50,739 nt of DNA. It comes from Clostridium sartagoforme AAU1 (GTDB lineage Bacteria; Bacillota; Clostridia; Clostridiales; Clostridiaceae). This document shows, piece by piece, positions 19,351 to 28,016 of the stretch. Both the position numbers and the translations under genes were made by a program. Numbering within the stretch: position 1 is the stretch's first letter; each line of letters starts with the position of its first letter. Under the pieces are notes generated by a model, which searched no databases, had not been told where the DNA came from, and saw only the letters and a list, made by a program, of their open reading frames with translations. The stretch is taken from assembly GCF_000401215.1 (NCBI RefSeq), contig NZ_ASRV01000033.1, forward strand, positions 1-50,739. Direction: 5' to 3'.

Positions 19351-20015
19351 ATATCCTCCTTGTTAAACTGGTATCCTACACCAATTACAGTCTTAATATA
19401 ATTATGAGGTAGTTTTTTCCTTAAGTTTTTAACATGCGCATCTATTATTCTATCATTTGAAATATAATCTTCATTGAAAATTCTCATTATCAATTGTTCT
19501 CTATTAAAAACTCTATTAGGTTCTTTCATTAAAGTTTGTAATAATAAAAATTCACTTAATGTTAAATTTAAACTTTCGCTTTTATAATAAGCCTGATAAG
19601 TATTATCATCTATATAAAACTCAGTATCATCGTTATCAAATTTACCTTCTGTTAAACTCCTTCTCAAAACCGCTTCAATTCTCTTTAATAATAATAATGG
19701 AGAAAATGGTTTAATAACATAATCATCTGTCTTAAGGTTAAATGCTTTAAGTTGAGTTTGTTCATCTCCAAGTGCAGTTAACATAATTGTCGCCATATTC
19801 CTTTTGCTTTTATTTATATATTCAAGTACTTCTAAACCATTAACCTTAGGTACCATTATATCTAAAATAGCTAAATTGAAATCTTCATTTTTTAAAATTT
19901 CTAAGGCATCTTGTCCATTATTAACACAAGTAACCTCATAGCCTTGCATCTTCATATATTCAGTTGTAACCTCAAGTATATTTGGTTCATCCTCTAAAAA
20001 TAAAATTTTAATCAT
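19347..20015 (-). CDS. OmpR/PhoB-family response regulator
   Basis: A 222-residue protein. The receiver domain has the acidic pair (FLEDEPNILE), the phosphorylated Asp at about 52 (LAILDIMVPKVNG) and Lys near 102 (DDYVIKPFSPLLLL). The C-terminal winged helix is of OmpR/PhoB type (LTLSEFLLLQTLMKEPNRVF, DAHVKNLRKKL, TVIGVGYQF). It is the first gene of a two-gene operon with the sensor kinase and probably also controls the ABC exporter genes that follow. Confidence 0.95.
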   Translation of the reverse strand: MIKILFLEDEPNILEVTTEYMKMQGYEVTCVNNGQDALEILKNEDFNLAILDIMVPKVNGLEVLEYINKSKRNMATIMLTALGDEQTQLKAFNLKTDDYVIKPFSPLLLLKRIEAVLRRSLTEGKFDNDDTEFYIDDNTYQAYYKSESLNLTLSEFLLLQTLMKEPNRVFNREQLIMRIFNEDYISNDRIIDAHVKNLRKKLPHNYIKTVIGVGYQFNKEDI

Positions 20016-20139
20016 GTCTATTCAATCCCCCAAAAAATAAATTATATATTAATTATACAATAAATATATAATTTATTTATTGTTTGTTTTAATTTACCAA
20101 TATAAAAACTATGGTAAATTATATCATTTCATAACTGAA

Positions 20140-20212
20140 GTTGTTACCTGTTCCCTGATAAATGTTACTTTATCTAAGAAACTGTGAACTTTGCCTTGTG
20201 CACTGTGAACTA
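20140..20212. repeat. Dispersed non-coding repeat, second copy
   Basis: The segment contains GTTACCTGTTCCCTG followed by AACTGTGAACTTTGCC and GTGCACTGTGAACT. The same units occur in the spacer at 15840-15957. I see no gene between 20016 and 20312; the rest is AT-rich. Confidence 0.6.
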
Positions 20213-20312
20213 TATAAATTCTTTCAATTTTTCAATTTTATTTACTCTAATAATTTTCTATTAATTTTCTAATACTATATATGTAATCTATCTTATTTAG
20301 GAGGGAACATTT

Positions 20313-20468
20313 ATGAAAAATGATAATAAAAGAACTCATTCAAAAGAAAATGTGCTAAGAAATGGGACAAAAACACAAAATCAATCTGCAAATAGTTCAT
20401 ATAACTTTACAATTAAGGAACCTGGAATAAATGAAAGTGGTGAAGAAGCAAAGAAAAGAGGCTTTTAG
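20313..20468 (+). CDS. Small hydrophilic protein, 51 residues, unknown function
   Basis: A 52-codon plus-strand frame with a strong ribosome binding site (TTAGGAGGG, six bases before the ATG). A terminator follows downstream. The peptide starts MKNDNKRTHSKENVLRNGTK, is rich in Asn, Lys, Ser and Thr, has no hydrophobic segment or Cys, and ends GEEAKKRGF. I do not recognise it. Good translation signals and its isolation between repeats and a terminator argue that it is real. Size and composition resemble small sporulation or stress proteins, but nothing specific supports that. Confidence 0.6.
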   Translation: MKNDNKRTHSKENVLRNGTKTQNQSANSSYNFTIKEPGINESGEEAKKRGF

Positions 20469-20530
20469 GTCCTAATGCACAATGACTACGTAATGGATAA
20501 TTAAGGTGCAAACTTCTTTCGTAGTTTAAA

Positions 20531-20570
20531 AAAATAGTTAGTTTTGTTTTTATACAAAACTAACTATTTT
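20531..20570. terminator. Bidirectional terminator
   Basis: A perfect 16-bp stem (AAAATAGTTAGTTTTG with CAAAACTAACTATTTT) with an eight-base loop and A/T runs on both sides. It ends the plus-strand small gene (stop at 20468) and could also end the minus-strand gene that stops at 20693. Confidence 0.8.
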
Positions 20571-20692
20571 TTACAATCTTAATTTAGCATATGCAAATTT
20601 ATTATAATTTTCATTTGGTCATCACGTGACTTTATTGCAAATTTAGATTCCCTAAGCCTACGTATATAATTTATTTTTATTACTATAATATT

Positions 20693-21352
20693 TTAATTCA
20701 ATTTATTCCACATATTATTAAAGGATTCTTCATCTAATTTAAAAGCAAAATTTAATCCTGAATAGTATATATATCCATTCTTGAATAGTCTTATTTCAGC
20801 TTTTGTTCCATCTTTCATTTTCAAAAAAATAAATTTTTGACTTTCTTCATTTATATCAGCATAATCTTCTTCGCTTGAATAGTTACTTTCTTTATCAAAC
20901 AATTCATTTCTTAAGCTTTCATCCTCTAGTGAATATGGTGTTCCTTTATACATAGAATCTATAAAACTATTTACTGTATCATCTATAGTAATTTCTTTTT
21001 CTTCTATTATTCCATTATTCCAGTTATTAAAGCTTTTCCATGTAGCACTCCCTAAGTTTTCTCTTATATTCATCATTCCAAAAACATCACTACCATCAGC
21101 TAATATAAAGTCATTTAAACATTCCCATAGATTAATATATTCTCCGTATTCATTTTTAGTATAGGTTATTAATCTAAAGCTTTCATCATAGCCCTTTGCT
21201 GTATAAACTTCATCACCTTCGCTTATGCTTGCAAAATCCTTTAAAGCTTCTAAATCTATATATCCTGCTGAAGTTCCATTATCCTGAATTTCACTCATTA
21301 GGTCCCATGTAACTCCTATTTTTTTATCTATTAATTCCTTCCCTATTTCCAA
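20693..21352 (-). pseudogene. C-terminal remnant of an anti-sigma-type extracytoplasmic protein
   Basis: About 219 residues, hydrophilic and acidic, with no membrane segment and only a TTG near its start. The same frame runs upstream without a stop through QSVEFPL into the end of the sigma gene. The sequence (TVNSFIDSMYKGTPYSLEDE, then FIFLKMKDGTKAEIRLFKNG and YIYYSGLNFAF) looks like the sensor part of a membrane-anchored anti-sigma protein of the kind encoded next to clostridial ECF sigma factors. The N-terminal domain and membrane helix expected in such a protein are missing, as is the sigma factor's region 4. A single deletion at about 21350-21375 would explain both. Function is assigned from context only. 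Confidence 0.5.
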
Positions 21353-21360
21353 AGGAAACT

Positions 21361-21678
21361 CTACACTTTGGGTGGTATATATTCTTCCTTTATTACTGCA
21401 ACTATATTCTCATCTAAAGCTGTAGTTTTCTTAAACCAAGCTGATGTTAATAAATTCTTACTTAAATTTATAGTTAATTTTATTAACCAAGCTTTTATAT
21501 GATTATAACTTTCAAAGTTAATATTGCAATTTATAAATTTTATAAATACATTTTGCATTATATCCTCGGCATCATGGACACTTTTAGTCCTTGAAATAGC
21601 TAATCTATATACTGTATTTGAATACTTTTCTATAACTCTCAAAATCAGTTCTTCCCTAGGTAAAGAAAACTCATTCAT
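21361..21678 (-). pseudogene. ECF sigma factor, truncated after region 2
   Basis: The 105 residues from MNEFSLPREE contain a normal sigma-70 region 2 (VYRLAISRTKSVHDAEDIMQ, NVFIKFI, HIKAWLIKLTINLSKNL). The frame then ends at KEEYIPPKV. Region 4, which reads the -35 element and normally brings such factors to 160-180 residues, is absent. The next gene starts nine bases later in another frame and is itself headless. The start has a good AGGGGGAGAG site; a GTG/ATG six codons upstream is less likely. A product without region 4 should not recognise promoters, although it might still bind core polymerase. Confidence 0.8.
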
Positions 21679-21787
21679 TTTCTCTCCCCCTTTCACCTTT
21701 AATACAATTTAACTCTTTAAAATGTTGCATAAATAAAATAATTTTTTATGTTTTAAATTTTATATTTTTATAGTTTACTACATTATG

Positions 21788-21838
21788 TTAATTACATTAA
21801 TTTGGCTGCCACAAGGACAGCCAAATTAATGTAATTAA
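21788..21838. terminator. Perfect 21-bp inverted repeat, probable terminator
   Basis: Arms at 21788-21808 and 21818-21838 are perfectly complementary around a nine-base loop (CCACAAGGA), with a GGCTG/CAGCC base and an AT-rich outer stem. It lies about 60 bases past the stop of the Met/Asn/Gly-rich gene. There is no long T-run, but the stem reads AATT at its foot. The flanking stretch 21697-21897 holds nothing else I can support. Confidence 0.55.
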
Positions 21839-21897
21839 TAATCAAAAAATTATTAATAAACAATTATTAGTTTAATTTTTATACGCTAGCAGATTCA

Positions 21898-22560
21898 CTA
21901 TCTTCTACTTCTATGATGTCTACTACTAGAAGATTGTCTTCTTCCATTATTTGAGTTAGCATTAGCATTATTATTTGCATTACCACCATTCATGGAATTA
22001 AAAAGCATTGCTAATGGGTCCATTTGAGCATTGCTATTATTATTTTGAGAGAAATTATTTGCGCTATTTGTATTACTTGAACCATTTCCATTCATTAGCA
22101 TACTAATTAATTGATTCATATCTACAGTTCCATTATTTGAGTTTCTTTGCTGAGTTCCTGATTGACCTTGATTCATCCCATTCATTAAAGCAGCAAGTGG
22201 ATTGTTAGCATTGGAATTATTATTAATATTATTCATTCCACCTCTATTTTGATTTAGCATATTTAATCCATTACCACCCATTAGCATACCTAACAATTGA
22301 TTAATTCCATTTCCTTGCTGATTCATGGGATTATTCATAGGGTTATTTCCCCTATTCATTCCTCCCATTCCATTCATCAGCATAGATAATGGATTATTAG
22401 CTCCATTCATTTGGTTTTGGCCTCCCATCATGGAGCCCATTAACATATTCATAAGTGGATTTCCTCCGCCTAGTCCACCTAAAGGATTTCCTCCTCCCAT
22501 ATTAGGCATTCCCATTCCGCCACCCATAAGACCTTTAAAAAGCATGTCCATCATTTGCAT
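21898..22560 (-). CDS. Met/Asn/Gly-rich low-complexity repeat protein, unknown function
   Basis: A 220-residue protein made almost wholly of Met, Asn, Gly, Leu, Ser and Gln. About six imperfect units of the form NPL-x-x-LMNGM or QLLGMLMGGNG recur about every 30 residues (NPLGGLGGGNPLMNMLMGSM, NPLSMLMNGMGGMNRG, NPLAALMNGMNQGQSG, MNQLISMLMNGNG, MDPLAMLFNSMNGG). Each has a short amphipathic helix-forming Leu/Met core between disordered linkers. The C-terminus is basic (GRRQSSSSRHHRSRR). There is no signal peptide, Cys or membrane helix. The gene has a GGAGAAAG site before its ATG and follows a HAD gene by about 60 bases. I do not recognise a family; such composition is seen in spore-coat and condensate-forming proteins. 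Confidence 0.75.
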   Translation of the reverse strand: MQMMDMLFKGLMGGGMGMPNMGGGNPLGGLGGGNPLMNMLMGSMMGGQNQMNGANNPLSMLMNGMGGMNRGNNPMNNPMNQQGNGINQLLGMLMGGNGLNMLNQNRGGMNNINNNSNANNPLAALMNGMNQGQSGTQQRNSNNGTVDMNQLISMLMNGNGSSNTNSANNFSQNNNSNAQMDPLAMLFNSMNGGNANNNANANSNNGRRQSSSSRHHRSRR

Positions 22561-22619
22561 ATGGCTTTCTCCTATTAAATTATTGTTACTATATAAGTAT
22601 TTTATATTAACTTGTTTTG

Positions 22620-23249
22620 CTACAAGTATTTTATTATTTCATCTAAATCTGATATTGTGTATGTTGCCTTTGATTGGTCTAAATCGTAATCTTTTTGTTT
22701 TACTCCTACTACTTCTAAGCCAGCTGATACTGCTGAGGCTATTCCTAATGTTGAATCTTCTATAGCTAATGCTTCTTTAGGTAATATATTTAAAGCTTCA
22801 ATAGACTTAATATATATTTCTGGATTTGGCTTACTCTCAGTACATTCCTCTCCACTTATTACGAAATCTATATATTCAGTTATCTCACATTCATTCATCA
22901 TTCTTAATATTTCTTTTTTTTCTGATGATGAAGCAATAGCAACTTTTATATTTTTATCTCTTAGATTTTTAATTATATATTTAACTGATTTATTCATGAC
23001 TTTTTTAAAATTAATTTTATTTATCTCTCTATACTTTTTATATTCTTCTCTTAATCTTTCTCTTTTATTTTTATCATCAATAATAAGCTTTTCCCATATC
23101 ATACTATCACTTAATCCAATAAAATCAGTGAAATTTCTAGTTCCTGGTTCAATTCCAATACTATCAAAAAATTTCATTCTTCTTAAAAAATAAGCATATT
23201 CACTATCAATTAAAACACCATCCATATCAAAAATAACAGCCTTTTTCAA
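22620..23249 (-). CDS. HAD-superfamily phosphatase/phosphoglucomutase-like protein
   Basis: A 209-residue soluble protein. Motif I is FDMDGVLIDSE, typical of beta-phosphoglucomutase and DOG-type sugar phosphatases. Motif II is VAIASSSEKKE, the motif III Lys is in TESKPNPEIY, and motif IV is ALAIEDSTLGIASA. Such proteins isomerise or dephosphorylate sugar phosphates in the cytosol. It starts 13 bases after the LevR-type activator gene and is probably cotranscribed with it, so it may deal with sugar phosphates from the adjacent PTS. The exact substrate is unknown. Confidence 0.88.
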   Translation of the reverse strand: MKKAVIFDMDGVLIDSEYAYFLRRMKFFDSIGIEPGTRNFTDFIGLSDSMIWEKLIIDDKNKRERLREEYKKYREINKINFKKVMNKSVKYIIKNLRDKNIKVAIASSSEKKEILRMMNECEITEYIDFVISGEECTESKPNPEIYIKSIEALNILPKEALAIEDSTLGIASAVSAGLEVVGVKQKDYDLDQSKATYTISDLDEIIKYL

Positions 23250-23262
23250 TATTTATCCCCCT

Positions 23263-26007
23263 TTAATAATTAAATACTATATCATGAACTAATCTAATTT
23301 CTAAATCTGAAATATTTATACTGTATTCCTTTTGTACTTCTAAAAAGGAATATTTAATAATATCAACTTTCTCTTTCTGTTTATCTAAAAACTCTTGAAT
23401 ATCTAACTGTTCATCTAGTTTTTCTTTTCTTAAAATTCTCTCTATCATACAACTACAATGAAGATACAATAGGAATCTTATGTTATTAGATAACTTAATA
23501 TCTAGTTTTTCTTCCATTTTATCTACTGCTTGTTCTATAGATTTTAATACTTTTTCAACATCTAATATTGTTAAATTTCCTATTATTTTCTTTATTGAAA
23601 AATTAAATAATATGTCCTTTTTTAATTTATCTTCATCGATTTCGAAGTTTTTCTTCAATATATTAATAAAATCTTGAATTTCTTCTCCACTAATTAATTG
23701 ATCCAATCCAATATACTTAACTCCATCTATTTTAGGATCTGCTGTACCTATAATTGCAAGAACATCGTAAATTTGAAATGGCATTTCTTTTTGTTTATTT
23801 TTTTGTAGCTTATGATAATCATATGGAATAATTGCAAATGAATCTTTTGTTTCATTTAAGCTTTTATAAAGTATATCTTGTATTTGAACGGCACTCCCCA
23901 TTCCAGTATAACAACATGTTAATATAGCCCTCTTCTTATTTCTATTTGGATATACTAGTTTCTTATTAATTTTTATATCCTTTAATATTTCATCATTTAT
24001 TTCATTAATATTTTTTTCTTGTAATAATAAGCTACCTATCTCTAATACTATAGGTGTTGATACATAATCTATTATTAATATAGGTCCCTTTATTTTATCT
24101 TTTAGTCTATTAGTTAAGTCAGAAAGAGAGCCCATGTCTACTAATAAAATCAATCCATTTTCAGTATTATAATTATCAATAAACTCTATAACCTTATTTT
24201 CAATATCATCTATTGTTGTATCTATAGGCATATCTATTGCTTGGAAAAAATTCTTCTTTAACATTCTATTTGCAACATTTGCTATACTACTTGCTGTAGA
24301 ATACCCATGAGCTAAAATTATACTGTTTACTTTATTTTTTATTTTAGGCATTTCTGTACTATTTAGATAAAATGTTATAAATATCAAATCTTCATCTAAA
24401 AATCTATAATCTAGATATTTGCTTAAGTTGTTTAACATAAGTTTTGCTAACCATAGAGAATTTTCCATATGAGTTCCAATAAACAAAAGTAATTTAGCTT
24501 TTACACTATTCCAATCTGGATGATTAATTAATATTTCACTTTCACCCTTAAAATATAAAAGATTTGCAATAGATAATATTTTATTTCCATCTTGATTAAA
24601 TCCGTAGTTTTCTTCAAGATATTTGAAGGTATATCTTATATTAAATGTTAGTACTGAAAACAAACTTTGCTCTTTAGTAAATCCAGAATTGAAAACAAGA
24701 TCATCTAATAATATATTTACATTGTTTGTCATTTTATTTATAAAGTGTTCCCTTGTTATATTATTTTTTTCTAATTGCTTAAACTCTTCTATAAATTGGA
24801 AGTATGTTGTAGCAATACTCTTTTGTTCATTACTACTTACATTTAATAGTTCAGGACATTCGAAATCATATAATCTATCTTGATATTTGTTAGTAAAATT
24901 ATAACTATCTTTAATTCTATCTTGACATTCAATAGGTAAATCAGTAGTTTTTACTTTTATTACGTCTTCAGTTCTCATTCTTGCATAACTACTTCCACAG
25001 CTATATTTAACAATATTTCTTATTTTTCCTACATTTCCTTCATAGCTACTTGAAAGCAGAAATGAAATAACATTTTTAGATACTTTTATAGTCTTTTTTA
25101 ATATTTCACTTTCTATTAGAAAAAAGCTATCGATTAAATTAAGCCTTTCTTGTTGAGGCCTTTCCATAAAACTTGGAATATTAACTATGACAGGTAACCT
25201 ACGGATAAATGTTGGTAAAAAAGTAGATTGTATTGATTCTGTTGTGGCAAAAATTAATCTTACCCTTGATGTTTTCTTTATACTATTATCACCTATAGGC
25301 GAATATTCTCCCGAATCCATAAAAGTAAATAGCTTTTCTTGTCCCTCTTCTGTTAATCTATGGACTTCATCAAGAAATAACACTCCTCCATCAGCACTTT
25401 CAAGAAGTCCTTTTTTATCCTTATCTGCACCAGTGAAAGTACCTTTAATATATCCAAATAATAAACTAGATAGTAACTCAGGGTTATGATAATATTGAGC
25501 ACAATTTAATGATATAAATTTTGATTTTTTATCTATTAACTTTTCATTAATACAATAATCATATATACATTTAGCTAAATAAGTTTTTCCAGACCCACTT
25601 GGCCCTAAAAGCATTATAGGTAATCCATTGTTTGGATATAAAGATGCTGTTTTTATTTGTTCTATTTGCTCTTTTAAGCTTCCTCTTGCTCCTATAATAT
25701 TACTTAATATATCCTTATTACATGTTGTTCCTTTATCTTCTTCAAAAAGTTCCTCTAATGATTCGTATTCATTTAAACCTGCTTTAAAATATAGAGTAGA
25801 AAATGTTTCTTTATCTAAAAAAATAACAGGATATTCCTTAACTTTAATAATATTTCCTTCTTTTACTTCCTTATTAAGATAACTACTTACAGTACTCCTA
25901 CTTAAATTAATTTTTTCTGCTATATTATTTGCTGAAAATAAATTTAGATTATCTTTATTAAATTTTTTAGTTAACTCTTTTAAATAACTAGATATATCTA
26001 TTTTCAA
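23263..26007 (-). CDS. LevR-type sigma-54-dependent PTS-regulated activator
   Basis: A 914-residue regulator. It has an N-terminal HTH (IAEKINLSRSTVSSYLNKEV) and a sigma-54 AAA+ domain with Walker A GPSGSGKT (about 135-142), the sigma-54 contact loop GTFTGA (about 189-194) and Walker B GGVLFLDEVH. A first PRD follows, then an EIIA-Man-like domain (NSIILAHGYSTASSIAN), an EIIB-like segment with Cys (RAILTCCYTGMGSA) and a second PRD (YLHCSCMIERIL, RLVHDIVFNY). Phosphorylation of these His and Cys residues by PTS proteins tunes activity in this family. The start is TTG with GAGGTGG eight bases upstream. It should activate the -24/-12 promoter in front of the neighbouring PTS operon. Confidence 0.93.
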   Translation of the reverse strand: MKIDISSYLKELTKKFNKDNLNLFSANNIAEKINLSRSTVSSYLNKEVKEGNIIKVKEYPVIFLDKETFSTLYFKAGLNEYESLEELFEEDKGTTCNKDILSNIIGARGSLKEQIEQIKTASLYPNNGLPIMLLGPSGSGKTYLAKCIYDYCINEKLIDKKSKFISLNCAQYYHNPELLSSLLFGYIKGTFTGADKDKKGLLESADGGVLFLDEVHRLTEEGQEKLFTFMDSGEYSPIGDNSIKKTSRVRLIFATTESIQSTFLPTFIRRLPVIVNIPSFMERPQQERLNLIDSFFLIESEILKKTIKVSKNVISFLLSSSYEGNVGKIRNIVKYSCGSSYARMRTEDVIKVKTTDLPIECQDRIKDSYNFTNKYQDRLYDFECPELLNVSSNEQKSIATTYFQFIEEFKQLEKNNITREHFINKMTNNVNILLDDLVFNSGFTKEQSLFSVLTFNIRYTFKYLEENYGFNQDGNKILSIANLLYFKGESEILINHPDWNSVKAKLLLFIGTHMENSLWLAKLMLNNLSKYLDYRFLDEDLIFITFYLNSTEMPKIKNKVNSIILAHGYSTASSIANVANRMLKKNFFQAIDMPIDTTIDDIENKVIEFIDNYNTENGLILLVDMGSLSDLTNRLKDKIKGPILIIDYVSTPIVLEIGSLLLQEKNINEINDEILKDIKINKKLVYPNRNKKRAILTCCYTGMGSAVQIQDILYKSLNETKDSFAIIPYDYHKLQKNKQKEMPFQIYDVLAIIGTADPKIDGVKYIGLDQLISGEEIQDFINILKKNFEIDEDKLKKDILFNFSIKKIIGNLTILDVEKVLKSIEQAVDKMEEKLDIKLSNNIRFLLYLHCSCMIERILRKEKLDEQLDIQEFLDKQKEKVDIIKYSFLEVQKEYSINISDLEIRLVHDIVFNY

Positions 26008-26078
26008 TTACAAATCCACCTCTTTTCCTATAAGAATGTAAATATTATAATAATTTTATACTATTTTGTATTATTTAA

Positions 26079-26114
26079 AAAGCAAAGAAATCATATATAT
26101 TTGATTTCTTTGCT
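26079..26114 (-). terminator. Terminator between the SIS gene and the levR-type gene
   Basis: A perfect 13-bp stem (AGCAAAGAAATCA with TGATTTCTTTGCT) is followed on the minus strand by TTTTTAAAT. It ends the PTS operon transcript, so the activator gene downstream needs its own promoter. Confidence 0.85.
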
Positions 26115-26128
26115 AAATTAAATTTATC

Positions 26129-27096
26129 TTAGTATTCTAACTTCCACATATATCTTCTCTTTGTTAATGGATGTTGACGTGCTTCTGACAACTCCTCAGC
26201 ATATACACGGAATACTGCTGTAAGTATCATAGGATTAAAATAATCAATTACAGTTTTAGGAATAACAGCTGATAATCCATAATCTAAAGCATCTACAACT
26301 GTTGCTTTAGCTTCAAAACGTTCTAAGAAAGTTAATGCACGTGAATCAATCTTACGAGTTCTACCATCATTCATCAATAATATAAATGGAACATTTTTGT
26401 CTACTATTTCAAATGGCCCATGGAAAAATTCTCCTGAATGGAATGTTCCTGAATTAATCCATTGCATTTCCATCATTAAGCAAATTGATGTAGAATAAGC
26501 TACTTCATGAGTTGCTCCACTGCTCATAACATATATTACTGGGAATCTTTATATTCATTTGCAAATTTCTTTGCATCTAGTATTGCTGATTTTGCTGCTG
26601 TATCTGCTAAGTCATATATCTTACTAAAAGCTAATTGCATATCTTCATAGTTATCATAACCTTCAAATTGTTGTAATATCTCAACTGCTAATTCTAAAGC
26701 AAATCCCATTTTTTCTAATTTTGCTGAATAGCTTTCTGCAAATCTATGATATACTACATAATCAGCATCCTTTGTAAGGGGTGAGTCTACAGTCCTAGTT
26801 AAGCTGATTACGTGAGCTCCTAATTCTTTAGCTCTTGCATTAGCTTGTACAGTTTCTGGAGTTGTTCCTCCTAATGATGCTGTAATTACTATAGATTTAT
26901 CATTTACAGCTTCTGGAGTTGCATAGTTAAATTCATTAGCTGTATAGTGGCTAACTCTTAACGCCTTAGCATTTCCATCTAAAAAATATTTTGCTGGGTA
27001 TAAATCTGCTTTTGATGCTCCGCAGCCTACAAAAATTACACTCTTTATTTCACCTTGTTTTTCTTTTATTCCTTGGATAATTTCTTTTGAATTCAT
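26129..27096 (-). pseudogene. SIS-domain sugar isomerase/deglycase (FrlB/GfrF-like), frameshifted
   Basis: Two halves of one SIS protein. The first (26536-27096) has the entry SVIFVGCGASKADLYPAKYF, TANEFNYATPEAV and SLGGTTPETVQANA. The second (26129-26527) has MSSGATHEVAYSTSI, SGTFHSGEFFHGPFE and LLMNDGRTRKIDSRALTFLE. Adding one C to the CCC run (G run 26541-26543 on the plus strand) joins them as KDSPVIYVMSSG, giving 322 residues. The family includes fructoselysine- and glucoselysine-6-phosphate deglycases, which split Amadori-type sugar-amine phosphates delivered by a PTS. It is the last gene of the PTS operon. As read, the enzyme is cut in the middle and should be inactive. Confidence 0.85.
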
Positions 27097-27161
27097 TATA
27101 TTTTCCTCCTACTTATTAACTAGATTTTATTTATATTAATTTATTTTTAATATCATAAATT

Positions 27162-27992
27162 TTATTTAAAAATTCCTAATACACCAAGAATTATTCCACC
27201 TATTATACTGATACTAAGAATCCATCCTGTAGAGACTTTTTTCTTTAGCAGCCAATACATGAAGAAAGTTAATCCTAATGGTATGATTCCAGGAATAATT
27301 CCATTTAAAATATCTTGTAATATTAATTTCTCTCCAAATTTTATTGGTGTAGTTATTCCAATCATACTTGCCATCATAGATCCTATAACCATTAATCCTA
27401 CTATAGAACATATATACATAACCTTATCCATAAGGCCTTCATTATAAAGTTTGCTTAAATACTTATTTCCCATTAAGTATCCAATCTTTCCTCCATAATA
27501 AGTAACTAAATATGATGGTATGAATGATATTATCATGGCTAAGATAGGTCCTAGTATGTTTCCTTCTCTTGCTAAGTTTATTCCAAGCCCAAAAGCTAAA
27601 ACACGTATAGTTCCCTGGAAAAATGAATCTCCTACACCTGATAAAGGCCCCATTAAAGAAGTCTTCATTGCATTAATAGCCTCTGGATTAAAATTTTCTC
27701 TGTCTTCATAATATTGTTCTTCCATAGCTGAACTTAACCCTAATGCAAAAGCACTTGTTTGAGGTGTACAGTTATAAAATGCCATATGCCTTTTATAAGC
27801 TTCCTTCTTTAATTCTTCATCTTTAGGATCTTTTTATATTTCATCTAATATTGGGGCAATTCCATATAAAAATCCCATATTCATCTGTCTTTCATAGTTC
27901 CATGAAGCTTGTATATTCCAAGAACGCCAAAAGAATTTTCTATATTTCCATTTATTTTTATCTTTTTCTTTTAATACATTTTTATCTTGCAT
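27162..27992 (-). pseudogene. PTS mannose-class IID component with in-frame TAA stop
   Basis: The gene starts at 27992 (MQDKNVLKEKDKNKWKYRKF) with a GGGGGAAAGGA site 24 bases after IIC. The hallmark IID N-terminus SWNIQASWNYERQMNMGFLY is present. Codon 53 is TAA (27834-27836), and the same frame then runs on to 27162 for a total of 277 codons. The continuation (MAFYNCTPQTSAFALGLSSA, TSLMGPLSGVGDSFFQG) is intact. LDEI-stop-KDPKDEE suggests a lost Tyr codon. An internal ATG (27785) could restart translation, but the product would lack the N-terminal region. IID is required with IIC for membrane transport of the sugar, so the lesion should abolish uptake if real. Confidence 0.88.
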
Positions 27993-28016
27993 ATTCCTTT
28001 CCCCCCTCAAATAATC

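Noticed and set aside
20630-20640. TCACGTGA palindrome as a regulator site
   Set aside because: A single 8-base palindrome with no second copy or suitable promoter nearby; chance is a sufficient explanation.
22325-22765. Long plus-strand open frame opposite the low-complexity gene
   Set aside because: A Pro/Leu/Ile-rich shadow of the Gly/Met repeats and of the HAD gene on the other strand; no start signals and no domain.
27214-27785. A short stand-alone IID protein starting at the internal ATG
   Set aside because: The in-frame N-terminal IID hallmark lies upstream up to 27992; the ATG at 27785 is internal and has no good ribosome binding site.
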